From: Segatella copri
GTDB lineage: Bacteria; Bacteroidota; Bacteroidia; Bacteroidales; Bacteroidaceae
Assembly: GCF_002224675.1 (NCBI RefSeq)
Contig: NZ_NMPZ01000003.1
Coordinates: 121,755 to 185,754 of the forward strand
DNA length: 64,000 nucleotides
Direction of reading: 5' to 3'
Position 1 is the stretch's first letter. Each line of letters opens with the position of its first letter. This document shows positions 24,394 to 33,369 of the stretch, piece by piece. The notes under the pieces were generated by a model. It worked only from the letters and a program-made list of their open reading frames with translations. It did no database searches and was not told the DNA's origin. The position numbers and the translations under genes were made by a program.

Positions 24394-26466
24394 TTAGAAT
24401 ACATCAATAAAGGTGAACTTCACGCCGATTCGGCGGTATTCTCCACCCTTGTTCTCAGATACTTCGATATAAGTATCATAAGAGGTCTTCATCTTCTGGA
24501 GTGCTGGGATATTCTTCTCGATATAATCCTTCACACCCATGGCACGCAAGTAAGCCAGCTGATCGTTCTCGCCGATACCGGTAGATTTGGTTACGGTGAT
24601 ATTGCTCAGTTCGCCGTTCTTGTGTACTGGTTCCTGCTCGAAGTCGCCATAGCAGCCATCGTATGCCACAGTGCGACTGAATGGCAAGGCATCTGCCATA
24701 CCGGTAATCTGGATCTTCACCTGCTTGCCCTCTGCGGTATACTTGGCGAAATCTTCCTCCAAAGCCTTCTTCACGATGGCGAGCATTGCCTGAGCGGCAT
24801 TGGATTCTTCTACCTTGAAGCGACCTGGTGCAAAGTCATCCTTGGCAGAGTACTCCTCATCTACAGTATAAGATACATCTACATCATAGTTGAAGATGTT
24901 CTTACCTGATGCATCGGTGGCGTTGGCTACCTTGGTGTGTACATCAATCTTGGTATGATCGGAGATGATGTTCTGCTCCTGGGCATTCTTCATGATCTTG
25001 TTCTTGATTTCCTCAAGCTTCAACTCTTCCATCTTGGCACCCTGAAGCTGCTCGAATGGTACGAAGTTGTCGTCTGACTCCAAGAATGCCAATGACTTAC
25101 GCTCGGTGTTGTCGAACACGTATTTCTTACCGGTCTTCTTGTTAATAACCTCGGTATATACAAGCTCGAACTCATCCTTGTCGTTCAATCCATACTGGGT
25201 ATTGGTGAATTCCAGGCTTCCTGCATCCATGCCTTCCAATTCGCTTACAGGTACTGTCAAGTAGATGCTTGGCATGTTGTTGAATTCCAGGGTCAACATA
25301 TTCATATCTGAGTTATAGTTACCGAGCTTTACGTCGGATGTGGTGAGGAGATTATCTGCCATGTTGGTAGCAATCTGTGACTCGAAGAGGCGCATCTGCT
25401 TCAATCTTGATTCCTCGTTCACACGGGCATTGTAGTCGTCAAGGCTCTCGCCTTCCATACGCTTCATCCACTCATCCATGCGGCTGTTCAACTCATTCTT
25501 CAGCTTCTCCTGACGGTTAGGACTCAGGAATCCTACCGGGGTAAAGACGATTCCGCTGGTATAGTTGTGTACCAAGTAGATATCATTCTTCACGTTCTTT
25601 GAGAAGTTGATGTACTTGATTCCGCCTTCCTTGGCATCCACGTACTGGCGGTCGTCCTCATTGAGCAGGTTGATGAAAGCCACACGCTGGTCGCCTGTTA
25701 CGATAGCCAGATACTTGTTTTCTGGGTGGAAGAAGCATCTTTCAGCGATACCCATGGCATCGAAGTGCTTGCTCACGGTGAAAGTCTTGGTATCATATAC
25801 ATCGCAGGTTCCGTCTGCTGTGAGAACTGCCATCTGCTTGCTGTTGCTTGAGAAGGCTACGTCCTTGAAATCTGCCTTGAGCGGAAGGGTCGTGCGCACG
25901 GTTTCGTTCTCCAGGTTGATGATCTGAAGCTTATCCTTGGTGCTGGCGATGAGGAAGAATCCGTTAGGGCTTGCATCGAGGCGGGTAGCTGGTTCGTTGA
26001 TGGCGAAACTCTTCACCTCGCGGGTCTTGCGGGTTTCAAAGATGTGGATTTTGGAATCAGATCCCATCACGTAGAGGAACTTGGCGTTTGGTGAATAGCA
26101 GATAGCCAGTGGCTTAAACAGCTTGTTGGTCGTAATCTTGCCCAATTGCTGATCCTTGGTTATCAAACTAAATACATCTACGGTATTCTTGTCTTTCTTG
26201 CTGTCGATGAAGGCATACGAACTGCCGCTTGGGTTGATGGTAAGTGCATTGATGCGATTACCGGTGTACATCAGGTAGTTACGCATGTTATAGATTTCCT
26301 TGCCATTGTAGTAGTAGTAGCCACTGTAGTAGTTGGCAAGTCCATCTGGTACCTTATCGAATTTTACCTTGATTTCGTGCAGCTGCTTTTTCTCAGCCTC
26401 CTGTGCAGAGAGGCTGAGTGCAGTGCATCCTAACAGGCAAACAATTGCCAATGTAGTCTTTTTCAT
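24394..26466 (-). CDS. Exported beta-propeller protein with OmpA-like C-terminus
   Basis: The 690 residues begin with a signal peptide ('TLAIVCLLGCTALSLSAQ'). WD40/YVTN-like blades follow (about 45-310; 'NALTINPSGSSYAFID', 'LAICYSPNAKFLYVMGSDSKIHIF'), then a charged helical segment (about 317-365, 'DEWMKRMEGESLDDYNARVNEE') and a beta module ending 'GKKYVFDN', both also seen in the caspase protein. The C-terminus (about 580-690; 'VKIQITGMADALPF', 'NDQLAYLRAMGVKDYI') resembles OmpA peptidoglycan-binding domains. It is likely a periplasmic scaffold or sensor that ties the caspase system to the wall. It starts 15 bp after the preceding gene. Confidence 0.75.
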   Translation of the reverse strand: MKKTTLAIVCLLGCTALSLSAQEAEKKQLHEIKVKFDKVPDGLANYYSGYYYYNGKEIYNMRNYLMYTGNRINALTINPSGSSYAFIDSKKDKNTVDVFSLITKDQQLGKITTNKLFKPLAICYSPNAKFLYVMGSDSKIHIFETRKTREVKSFAINEPATRLDASPNGFFLIASTKDKLQIINLENETVRTTLPLKADFKDVAFSSNSKQMAVLTADGTCDVYDTKTFTVSKHFDAMGIAERCFFHPENKYLAIVTGDQRVAFINLLNEDDRQYVDAKEGGIKYINFSKNVKNDIYLVHNYTSGIVFTPVGFLSPNRQEKLKNELNSRMDEWMKRMEGESLDDYNARVNEESRLKQMRLFESQIATNMADNLLTTSDVKLGNYNSDMNMLTLEFNNMPSIYLTVPVSELEGMDAGSLEFTNTQYGLNDKDEFELVYTEVINKKTGKKYVFDNTERKSLAFLESDDNFVPFEQLQGAKMEELKLEEIKNKIMKNAQEQNIISDHTKIDVHTKVANATDASGKNIFNYDVDVSYTVDEEYSAKDDFAPGRFKVEESNAAQAMLAIVKKALEEDFAKYTAEGKQVKIQITGMADALPFSRTVAYDGCYGDFEQEPVHKNGELSNITVTKSTGIGENDQLAYLRAMGVKDYIEKNIPALQKMKTSYDTYIEVSENKGGEYRRIGVKFTFIDVF

Positions 26467-26481
26467 GTGACTTTGCAAATA

Positions 26482-27168
26482 TTATTTTGTTCCCAATACG
26501 TTATCAAGCTTCTTGTGCAGCTCCGCACTCTCGTTTTCGAGGCTCTGGCGGATGGCATTCTTGGCTGCAGCCTTAGCCATGGCTCCATTGTATGCGATGC
26601 GGACGAGTACTTCCTTGTTCTTGTTCTTCAAGGTACGGTAGCACTCCATGACTGTGATGGTTCTGCCGATGCTCTGTACGATGAGGCTCTTGCTGGCCAT
26701 GATACTCTTGGTAACGGTAACTGCTTCTTCCATGGCAAGCTGCTGGGTAGCTACAGAGTTGTCGATAAGACCTGAAACTTCTGTCTGAATCTGAGCTGCA
26801 AGGTTCTGCTTGGCCAGTTCCATGGCTTGCATCTTGGCGCCGTCATAGTTCTCACCGATACTCATGGCTTCACCCATGATGTACATTGGGTACATGGATT
26901 CGTCATACTGATACTGCATAGCGTATGACTTATCCAACTGCTTTTCCAGTGGGAGTGCACCAGGAGCTGTCTGCCAGCCTTCTTTCTGAAGCTTCTTGGC
27001 TTCTTTCTTAGCAGCCTTTGATGCTTTCTCGTTGAGTTCAGACTTAGATGCCTTGAGCATCTCCAAGCGTTCTTTTCTTAAGTCCTTAGCATTCTGTGCC
27101 TGGGCAAATGAACTGATAGGTGCTGCCGTCAGGCAAAGCAAACCTACAAGAAAAAATAGATGTTTCAT
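26482..27168 (-). CDS. Exported LPP20-like protein, first gene of the caspase operon
   Basis: The 228 residues begin with a signal peptide ending 'SSFAQA'. A Lys/Glu-rich coiled segment (about 28-65) and an alpha/beta region follow, with 'GAKMQAMELAKQNLAAQIQTEVSGLIDNS' and 'VLVRIAYNGAMAKAAAKNAI', resembling LPP20 lipoproteins. There is no lipobox, so it should be periplasmic or outer-membrane associated. The 15-bp gap to the beta-propeller gene indicates one operon. Function is unknown; assembly or stabilisation of the complex is a guess. Confidence 0.7.
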   Translation of the reverse strand: MKHLFFLVGLLCLTAAPISSFAQAQNAKDLRKERLEMLKASKSELNEKASKAAKKEAKKLQKEGWQTAPGALPLEKQLDKSYAMQYQYDESMYPMYIMGEAMSIGENYDGAKMQAMELAKQNLAAQIQTEVSGLIDNSVATQQLAMEEAVTVTKSIMASKSLIVQSIGRTITVMECYRTLKNKNKEVLVRIAYNGAMAKAAAKNAIRQSLENESAELHKKLDNVLGTK

Positions 27169-27208
27169 AAGCTTTGATTTTTTTTATATTATCGTTTCTT
27201 TTTCTATG

Positions 27209-27216
27209 CAAAGGTA
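27209..27216 (-). promoter_or_regulatory. -7 element of the caspase operon promoter
   Basis: TACCTTTG on the minus strand, 41 bp before the ATG at 27168. A second possible -7 element, TATATTTG, lies at 27295-27302; -33 boxes are weak for both. No gene lies in 27169-27477. Confidence 0.5.
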
Positions 27217-27341
27217 GGGAAAAAAAGCCAATGTCTGTTGGTTCATTTTGGTTCAATTCTCCTTGCCTTACCTATACTTGATAGATTTCTGCTACAAATA
27301 TACAAAAAAATAATAAAAGAATCTCATAAACCTATAAAAAA

Positions 27342-27376
27342 AGCCGCAAATGGCTCGTTTTTTACCATTTGCAGCT
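27342..27376 (-). terminator. Terminator of polA
   Basis: GCAAATGG (27346-27353) pairs with CCATTTGC (27365-27372), extended by AGC/GCT across one mismatch; minus-strand reading ends in seven T. It is about 100 bp past polA. A smaller perfect stem (AAAGAGC-TGAT-GCTCTTT, 27460-27477) touches the polA stop codon. Confidence 0.75.
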
Positions 27377-27477
27377 ATTTTTTGTTTATTTGAACGCTAG
27401 GAAAGGCTTCTTCTTGTTGTTCTTTGAAGTCTTTCTTCTTTCTTTTTAAGTCTTTTCCTAAAGAGCTGATGCTCTTT

Positions 27478-30240
27478 TTAATGCGCTTCCAGCCAGTTCT
27501 TTCCCCAGCCGGCATCCGCAATCAGAGGAACCTTGAGCTTATAGGCATTCTCCATTTCCTCTATCACGATTTTCTCTACCTTCTCTTTTTCCTCTGGATA
27601 AACAGAGAAGTTGAGTTCATCGTGTACCTGGATGATCATCTTGCTTTTGATGTCTTCTGCTTTGAAGCGGTTGAAGATCTTCACCATAGCAACCTTGATG
27701 ATGTCGGCTTCTGATCCCTGGATAGGGGCATTGATGGCATTGCGCTCTGCGAAACCTCTTACTGTGCCGTTCTTGCTGTTGATATCTGGCAGGTAGCGAC
27801 GACGGTGGAAGAGGGTTTCGGCATAGCCTTTCTCCCTTGCTATCTCTTTCGACTTCTCCATATAGGCATGTACGCCAGGGAAGGTGTGGAAGTAATCTTC
27901 TATGATTTGCTTCGCCTCTCGGTTCTCGATGTTCATGCGCTGGGCAAGGCCGAAGGTGGTGATGCCGTAGATGATACCGAAGTTGGCCGTCTTTGCTTTC
28001 TTGCGCTGGGCATCGGTTACGTCCTTGATGTCTTCATGCCAGATCTTGGCTGCAGTAGTAGCGTGGATGTCTGATCCTTCCAGGAATGCCTCTACCATAT
28101 TAGGATCTTCGCTCAGGTGTGCCATGATGCGGAGTTCTATCTGGGAGTAATCTGCAGAAAAGAACAGACATCCCGGCTCTGGGATAAAGCATCTTCTTAT
28201 CTCCTTTCCGTCATCATCGCGCACAGGGATATTCTGCAGGTTTGGATCGCTGGATGACAGGCGACCCGTAGCGGTGATGGTTTGGTTGAAAGAAGCATGA
28301 ATATGACCTGTACGAGGATTGATGAGCTTAGGGAGGGCATCTACGTAGGTTCCCAACAGTTTCTTTAATCCTCTGTAGTTCAGAATCTCATCGATGATTG
28401 GACTCTTGCTGCGCAATTGCTGCAATACTTCCTCGCTCGTTACATATTGTCCGGTCTTCGTCTTCTTTGGCTTTTCCACAATCTTCATCTTGCCGAAGAG
28501 AATCTCGCCTACCTGACGTGGAGAACCGATATTGAATGACTCGCCTGCCAACTCATAGATATGATGTTCTATCTCATTGAGTCGGTTGGTTAAATTATTA
28601 GACGTTTCCTTCAATGTATCTGTGTCGATACATACGCCATTCATCTCCATGTGGGCAAGAACAGGCACCAACGGCATCTCTACATTCCAGAATAAATCCT
28701 CGCACTCTATCTCCTTGAGCTTTGGTTCGAGTACATTCTTCAGGCGCAGGGTGATGTCAGCATCTTCTGCTGCATACTCGTAAACTTCTGTCGGAGACAG
28801 GTCGCGCATTGATTTCTGGTTCTTTCCCTTAGGACCTATCAACTCTTCTATGTGAACCGTCTGGTATTTGAGATATACCTCGGCGAGGTAATCCATATTG
28901 TGATAAAGCTCCGGCTGGATGAGATAATGAGCAATCATCGTATCGAACATCTTTCCCTGTATCTCCACTCCGTAATTCATCAGCACTTCGTAATCGTACT
29001 TGATGTTTTGTCCTACTTTCAGGATTTCCGGATTTTCGTAGAGCGGTTTGAAGATGTTTACGAATTTTAAGGCTTCTTCACGTTCCGCTGGAATTGCTAC
29101 GTAGAAAGCCTCTTTCTCCTTTACTGCAAAGCTCAATCCCACCAATTCTGCATCTACTGCGGAGGTGGAAGTGGTCTCTGTATCTAAACAGAGAATTTGC
29201 TTTGTAATTAAATAATCAAAGAGATTTTGTGCATCTTCTTCTGTTTCAATGAGTTTGTATGTATGAGCAACCGTTTTAATGGTCTCAAAACTTGTGTTTT
29301 CTTCCTCTTCTTGCCCATCGTCTTGCTGTGCGCCAAAGAGATCAAGCTCTCCTGTAGCCTTTGTTTGCACTTTTTGAGGTTTTTTAAGAACACGCTTGGC
29401 GAACGACTTAAACTCAAGATCGGTGAAGATTTCATCCAGCTTGGCATTGTCAGGTTCTTCTAGTTTTAAATCTTCCATCTTGAGCTCTACCGGTACATCG
29501 GTTCTGATGGTTGCCAGGAACTTCGAAATCTTGATGTCCTCTATGGCACTCTCCACTTTCTCGCGGAGCTTGCCTTTCACCTCGGCGCTATTTTCTATCA
29601 ATCCCTCTACGCTTCCAAACTGGTTGATGAGTTTGATGGCTGTCTTCTCTCCAACACCCGGACATCCAGGGAAGTTGTCGGCAGAGTCACCCATCAATGC
29701 CAGAAGATCGATAACCTGGAGTGGGGAAGAGATGCTGTATTTCTCTTCAATCTCGGCAATGCCCAACTTCTCGTAACCACCGCCATGGCGAGGTCGGAAC
29801 ATGAAGACGTTGTCTCTTACCAGCTGGGCATAATCCTTATCTGGTGTGAGCATATAGGTTTCTATACCCATCTCGCCTGCCTTCAAGGCAACGGTACCAA
29901 TGATATCATCCGCCTCGAAACCATCCACTTGAAGAATAGGAATATGATAAGCCTCCAGGATATTCTTGATGATAGGTACCGAGAGCTTGATGTCTTCCGG
30001 TGTCTCTTCTCGCTGTGCCTTATACGCAGGAAAAGCCTCGTGGCGGAAGGTTTTGCCATGGTCGAAAGCCACCGCAATATGGGTTGGCTTCTCCTTGGTG
30101 AGTATCTCGTTGAGGGTATTGCAGAAGCCCATTACACACGAAGTATTAAGTCCCTTCGAATTGATTCGAGGGGCTTTCATAAAGGCATAATACGACCTAT
30201 AAATGAGCGCATATGCGTCTAAAAGGAACAATTTATCCAT
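27478..30240 (-). CDS. polA: DNA polymerase I
   Basis: Fills gaps after Okazaki primer removal and in excision repair. The 920-residue protein has the 5'-nuclease domain (1-290; 'FLLDAYALIYRSYYA', 'GFEADDIIGT', 'GDSADNFPG'), a 3'-5' exonuclease-like domain that keeps 'LDTETTS' and 'YAAEDADIT', so proofreading is probably intact, and the polymerase domain with motif A 'DYSQIELRIMAHLS', motif B 'RKKAKTANFGIIYG' and motif C 'QVHDELNF'. The start at 30240 (MDKLFLLD) is the family start. It is divergent from the polyprenyl synthase gene across 86 bp. Confidence 0.97.
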   Translation of the reverse strand: MDKLFLLDAYALIYRSYYAFMKAPRINSKGLNTSCVMGFCNTLNEILTKEKPTHIAVAFDHGKTFRHEAFPAYKAQREETPEDIKLSVPIIKNILEAYHIPILQVDGFEADDIIGTVALKAGEMGIETYMLTPDKDYAQLVRDNVFMFRPRHGGGYEKLGIAEIEEKYSISSPLQVIDLLALMGDSADNFPGCPGVGEKTAIKLINQFGSVEGLIENSAEVKGKLREKVESAIEDIKISKFLATIRTDVPVELKMEDLKLEEPDNAKLDEIFTDLEFKSFAKRVLKKPQKVQTKATGELDLFGAQQDDGQEEEENTSFETIKTVAHTYKLIETEEDAQNLFDYLITKQILCLDTETTSTSAVDAELVGLSFAVKEKEAFYVAIPAEREEALKFVNIFKPLYENPEILKVGQNIKYDYEVLMNYGVEIQGKMFDTMIAHYLIQPELYHNMDYLAEVYLKYQTVHIEELIGPKGKNQKSMRDLSPTEVYEYAAEDADITLRLKNVLEPKLKEIECEDLFWNVEMPLVPVLAHMEMNGVCIDTDTLKETSNNLTNRLNEIEHHIYELAGESFNIGSPRQVGEILFGKMKIVEKPKKTKTGQYVTSEEVLQQLRSKSPIIDEILNYRGLKKLLGTYVDALPKLINPRTGHIHASFNQTITATGRLSSSDPNLQNIPVRDDDGKEIRRCFIPEPGCLFFSADYSQIELRIMAHLSEDPNMVEAFLEGSDIHATTAAKIWHEDIKDVTDAQRKKAKTANFGIIYGITTFGLAQRMNIENREAKQIIEDYFHTFPGVHAYMEKSKEIAREKGYAETLFHRRRYLPDINSKNGTVRGFAERNAINAPIQGSEADIIKVAMVKIFNRFKAEDIKSKMIIQVHDELNFSVYPEEKEKVEKIVIEEMENAYKLKVPLIADAGWGKNWLEAH

Positions 30241-30300
30241 AATATTCATTTTTATGGTGTAAAATTACTAAAAAAATGCGATATTTCAAGAATAAATGCG

Positions 30301-30308
30301 TAATTTTG
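30301..30308 (+). promoter_or_regulatory. -7 element of the polyprenyl synthase promoter
   Basis: TAATTTTG ends 18 bp before the ATG at 30327. It rules out the in-frame ATG at 30276, which lies upstream of it. Confidence 0.6.
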
Positions 30309-30326
30309 TATCAAATTTCAGAATTA

Positions 30327-31304
30327 ATGGACTATTTATCACTTATTAAGCAGCCTATTGAGGCAGAATTGGCAGATTTTGTTGATTTGTTCAACAAATC
30401 TTTGATGCATAGCGATGGCCTTCTTTCCCAGGTGCTCGACCATATCCGTCAGCGCGCTGGTAAACGAATGCGCCCTATGCTCATCCTGTTGATGGCGCGA
30501 AATTTCGGCAAGGTTTCAGAGGTTACCCAGCATTCGGCAGTCGGTTTGGAGTTGCTCCATACCGCCTCTCTTGTGCATGATGATGTGGTAGATGAAAGCG
30601 GCGAGCGTCGTGGTCAGGCAAGTGTGAATGCTACTTATAACAATAAGGTAGCCGTGCTTGTTGGTGACTATATTCTTTCTACCGCTTTGCTTAATGTTTC
30701 CTATTCACACTCCGAGGAAATCGTACGCAATCTGGCCGAATTGGGTCGTATCTTGTCGAATGGTGAGATACTTCAGCTCAACAGTATTAGTAATGATGAA
30801 ATCTCAGAAGAGATATATTATCAGGTAATCAAACAGAAAACAGCTGCTCTCTTTGAGGCTTGTGCAGGTATTGGTGCAATGTCAACCCATGCTTCTGCCA
30901 TAGAGATAGAAGAGGCGAAGCGATTCGGTCAGAATCTGGGTATTATCTTCCAGATTCGTGATGACATCTTTGATTATTACGACTCCAAGGAGATAGGTAA
31001 ACCTACCGGAAATGACATGACCGAGGGTAAGCTTACGCTTCCAGTAATCTATGCCTTGAAATCTACTGGTGATGAGGAGATGCTGAAGCTTGCACGAAAG
31101 GTGAAGGCTCGTACGGTATCGCGAGAAGAGATTGTTCAGCTTGTTGCATTTACCAAGGAAAACGGAGGTATTGAATACGCTGATAAGCGTATGTGGGATT
31201 TCCATGCCGAGGCGATGACTTTCCTTGATACCTATGTGGAGGATAAGAGCATCTATAATGCGCTGAAGGCTTATTTGGATTTTGTGATTGAACGAAAGGC
31301 GTAA
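30327..31304 (+). CDS. Trans-polyprenyl diphosphate synthase
   Basis: Builds the long-chain isoprenoid diphosphate for menaquinone side chains from IPP and allylic primers. The 325 residues carry both Asp-rich motifs ('LVHDDVVDES' and 'FQIRDDIFDYYD'), 'GKRMRPML' and 'KTAALFEACAGIG'. Chain length cannot be fixed from sequence by eye. Menaquinone would feed the fumarate reductase encoded at 38.2-41.7 kb, and IspG at 4.8-6.6 kb supplies the same isoprenoid pathway. Confidence 0.92.
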   Translation: MDYLSLIKQPIEAELADFVDLFNKSLMHSDGLLSQVLDHIRQRAGKRMRPMLILLMARNFGKVSEVTQHSAVGLELLHTASLVHDDVVDESGERRGQASVNATYNNKVAVLVGDYILSTALLNVSYSHSEEIVRNLAELGRILSNGEILQLNSISNDEISEEIYYQVIKQKTAALFEACAGIGAMSTHASAIEIEEAKRFGQNLGIIFQIRDDIFDYYDSKEIGKPTGNDMTEGKLTLPVIYALKSTGDEEMLKLARKVKARTVSREEIVQLVAFTKENGGIEYADKRMWDFHAEAMTFLDTYVEDKSIYNALKAYLDFVIERKA

Positions 31305-31357
31305 TGCCGTTTTATTATGCAATTTTGATTTAAAAATACTTTATATACATTATAGAT

Positions 31358-31397
31358 AAGGGCTGGTTCTCTCGTTGAGAATCAGCCCTTTATCTTT
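31358..31397. terminator. Bidirectional terminator between the polyprenyl synthase gene and deoC
   Basis: AAGGGCTGGTTCTC (31358-31371) pairs with 31377-31390 at 13 of 14 positions (the other is G-T) with a 5-nt loop, then TTATCTTTTT. Confidence 0.85.
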
Positions 31398-31440
31398 TTA
31401 TCTATCTACTTTGTCAAGATTTGATTTACACTATAGCCTT

Positions 31441-32379
31441 TTAGAAGTACTTGATTTCCTTTCCTACAAGCTCGCTCAAGAGAAGGTTGGTAAGACGTGA
31501 GGTTCCAAGGCGCAACCACTCGTTGGTAAGCCACTTTTCACCCAAAACTTCTTTCACGATGGTGTAGTAAACCACTGCGTCGTGAACGGTGTTGATGCCG
31601 CCAGCTGGCTTGAAACCAATCTGGATACCAGTCTTTTCATAATATGCCTTGATTGCCTGGCACATCACGTAAGCAGCCTCAGGGGTTGCTGAAACCTTCT
31701 CCTTGCCTGTAGAAGTCTTGATGTAATCAGAACCTGCATACATGGCAAGAATAGAAGCCTTCATAATATTGCTGCAGTTCTTCAAATCGCCTGTTTCCAG
31801 GATGCACTTCATCTTGTGCTCACCGCAGGTTGCCTTTAGTTCCTGAATGTCATCGCAGAGACCTTCGTAATCCTCGCTGAAGAATTTGCCGACTGGCATA
31901 ACGATATCTACCTCTGTAGCGCCATCCTTGATAGCCATAGCTGTCTCGGCAATCTTTACCTCTATGAATGTCTGAGATGAAGGGAAATTGCCACTTACTA
32001 CTGCGATTTCTACGCCATCTACTTCCAAACTCTGACTGATAAGTCCTGCGAAGTTAGGGTAGGTGCATACGGTTGCTACGTGAGGAAGTTCAGGATAATC
32101 CTTGGCAAATTGATTTACTTTCTCAATCATTGCCAGGATGCTTTCTTCTGTATCTTCTGTATGAAGAGATGTAAGTTCGATGCTGCCAAAGAGGAATTTC
32201 TTCACCTCCATGGTTTCGTTTTCTGCTACCTTCTCGTCAAGAATCTTCTTTACTTCTGCTGCTACTTCCTCGTCGTTGAGGTCGCAGTTATACTGTTTCA
32301 AGACAGATAAATACTTATCGTCTGACTCGCTGTATTGTCCCTGCTGCTGTGCAAGAACCTGTTCTTTAATGCTGCTCAT
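31441..32379 (-). CDS. deoC: Deoxyribose-phosphate aldolase
   Basis: Cleaves 2-deoxyribose 5-phosphate to glyceraldehyde 3-phosphate and acetaldehyde in deoxynucleoside catabolism. The 312 residues include the catalytic 'DYIKTSTGK' with the Schiff-base Lys, 'EVDIVMPVGKF', 'CILETGDLKN' and 'GFKPAGGINT' with the second conserved Lys. The N-terminal 60 residues extend beyond the short bacterial form, as in the long DeoC variants. It stands between a terminator and the MazG-like gene (63 bp gap). Confidence 0.95.
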   Translation of the reverse strand: MSSIKEQVLAQQQGQYSESDDKYLSVLKQYNCDLNDEEVAAEVKKILDEKVAENETMEVKKFLFGSIELTSLHTEDTEESILAMIEKVNQFAKDYPELPHVATVCTYPNFAGLISQSLEVDGVEIAVVSGNFPSSQTFIEVKIAETAMAIKDGATEVDIVMPVGKFFSEDYEGLCDDIQELKATCGEHKMKCILETGDLKNCSNIMKASILAMYAGSDYIKTSTGKEKVSATPEAAYVMCQAIKAYYEKTGIQIGFKPAGGINTVHDAVVYYTIVKEVLGEKWLTNEWLRLGTSRLTNLLLSELVGKEIKYF

Positions 32380-32442
32380 ACTTAATGTTACTTTTTTAAT
32401 TATTAAAGTTGAGTTATCTATATTATTCTTTAAATTTCGGTT

Positions 32443-32793
32443 TTACTCCTTCAATTTTGAATCATTATGATCCTTCAATTTCGGGTTATTCTTATGTCTT
32501 TCAGCATCCCTTTGGGTCTTCTTGTCGATGCTTTTCTGGAGCTCTTCGGTAAGATCGATACCCGTTTGGTTAGCCAGACAGATGAGAACCCAGAGAACGT
32601 CAGCCATTTCCTCTCCTAGGTTAGGCTTTTCGCCTTTCTTGAAGCTCTGGTCGCCGTATGTTCGGGCGATGACACGAGCCAGTTCTCCTACTTCTTCCGT
32701 AAGACAAGCCATATTGGTAAGTTCGCTGAAATAGCGAACGCCATATTCCTTAATCCACTTATCTACTGCTTCCTGTGCTTCTTTTATTGTCAT
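32443..32793 (-). CDS. MazG-like nucleotide pyrophosphohydrolase
   Basis: A 116-residue all-alpha NTP pyrophosphatase of the MazG superfamily. The metal-binding motif is visible: 'LTEEVGELARVIAR' and 'NLGEEMADVLWVLICLAN'. Such enzymes hydrolyse non-canonical or excess (d)NTPs to monophosphates; the substrate here is unknown. The C-terminus is charged ('KKTQRDAERHKNNPKL'). It starts 4 bp after the dtd stop, so the two form an operon. Confidence 0.9.
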   Translation of the reverse strand: MTIKEAQEAVDKWIKEYGVRYFSELTNMACLTEEVGELARVIARTYGDQSFKKGEKPNLGEEMADVLWVLICLANQTGIDLTEELQKSIDKKTQRDAERHKNNPKLKDHNDSKLKE

Positions 32794-32797
32794 ATTC

Positions 32798-33250
32798 TTA
32801 TTCCTTATTATGGGTATCCATCATGATGGTAACCGGACCATCATTCAGTAATTCTACCTTCATGTCGGCACCAAATTCGCCTGTTCCTACAGGCTTTCCG
32901 AGTGCATCGGACAGCTTTTTGCAGAACTCTTCATAGAGTGGGATGCTGATTTCGTGCTTGGCAGCTCTTAGCCAGCTAGGGCGATTACCCTTCTTGTAGC
33001 TGGCGAATAGGGTGAACTGGCTAATCACCAGAACCTCGCCGTTTACATCCATGATAGAGCGGTTCATTACGTGATTCTCGTCGTCGAAAACACGAAGGCC
33101 TATGACCTTTCTAACCAACCAATCTACGTCTTCAGATGTGTCGCTTTCCTCAATGCCAAGAAGGATAAGATAGCCTTGTTTGATGGCTGATTTTACTTCT
33201 CCTTCGATGGTAACAGAGGCATGGCCGACACGTTGTATTACTATTCTCAT
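32798..33250 (-). CDS. dtd: D-aminoacyl-tRNA deacylase
   Basis: Hydrolyses D-aminoacyl-tRNA (and Gly-tRNAAla) to keep D-amino acids out of proteins. The 150-residue protein has the conserved 'SQFTLFA' and the cross-subunit 'NDGPVTIMMDT' motif with its Gly-Pro selectivity pair, plus 'RIVIQRVGHASV' at the start. The gene is preceded by an AGTTCAAAGTA string also found just before two other starts in this window. Its likely promoter is TATATTTG (minus strand, 33356-33363). Confidence 0.96.
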   Translation of the reverse strand: MRIVIQRVGHASVTIEGEVKSAIKQGYLILLGIEESDTSEDVDWLVRKVIGLRVFDDENHVMNRSIMDVNGEVLVISQFTLFASYKKGNRPSWLRAAKHEISIPLYEEFCKKLSDALGKPVGTGEFGADMKVELLNDGPVTIMMDTHNKE

Positions 33251-33355
33251 ATTACTACTTTGAACTTTGAATGTTGAACATTGAACTTTATGAATAGCAT
33301 TTTGTGGAATTCTGGGTTCTGTTCAATCTTTATTATTATTATTTAGTTTCAACTG

Positions 33356-33363
33356 CAAATATA
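33356..33363 (-). promoter_or_regulatory. -7 element for dtd and the MazG-like gene
   Basis: TATATTTG on the minus strand, about 105 bp before the dtd ATG and just before the uvrC stop region; no clear -33 box. Confidence 0.45.
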
Positions 33364-33369
33364 CGACTT

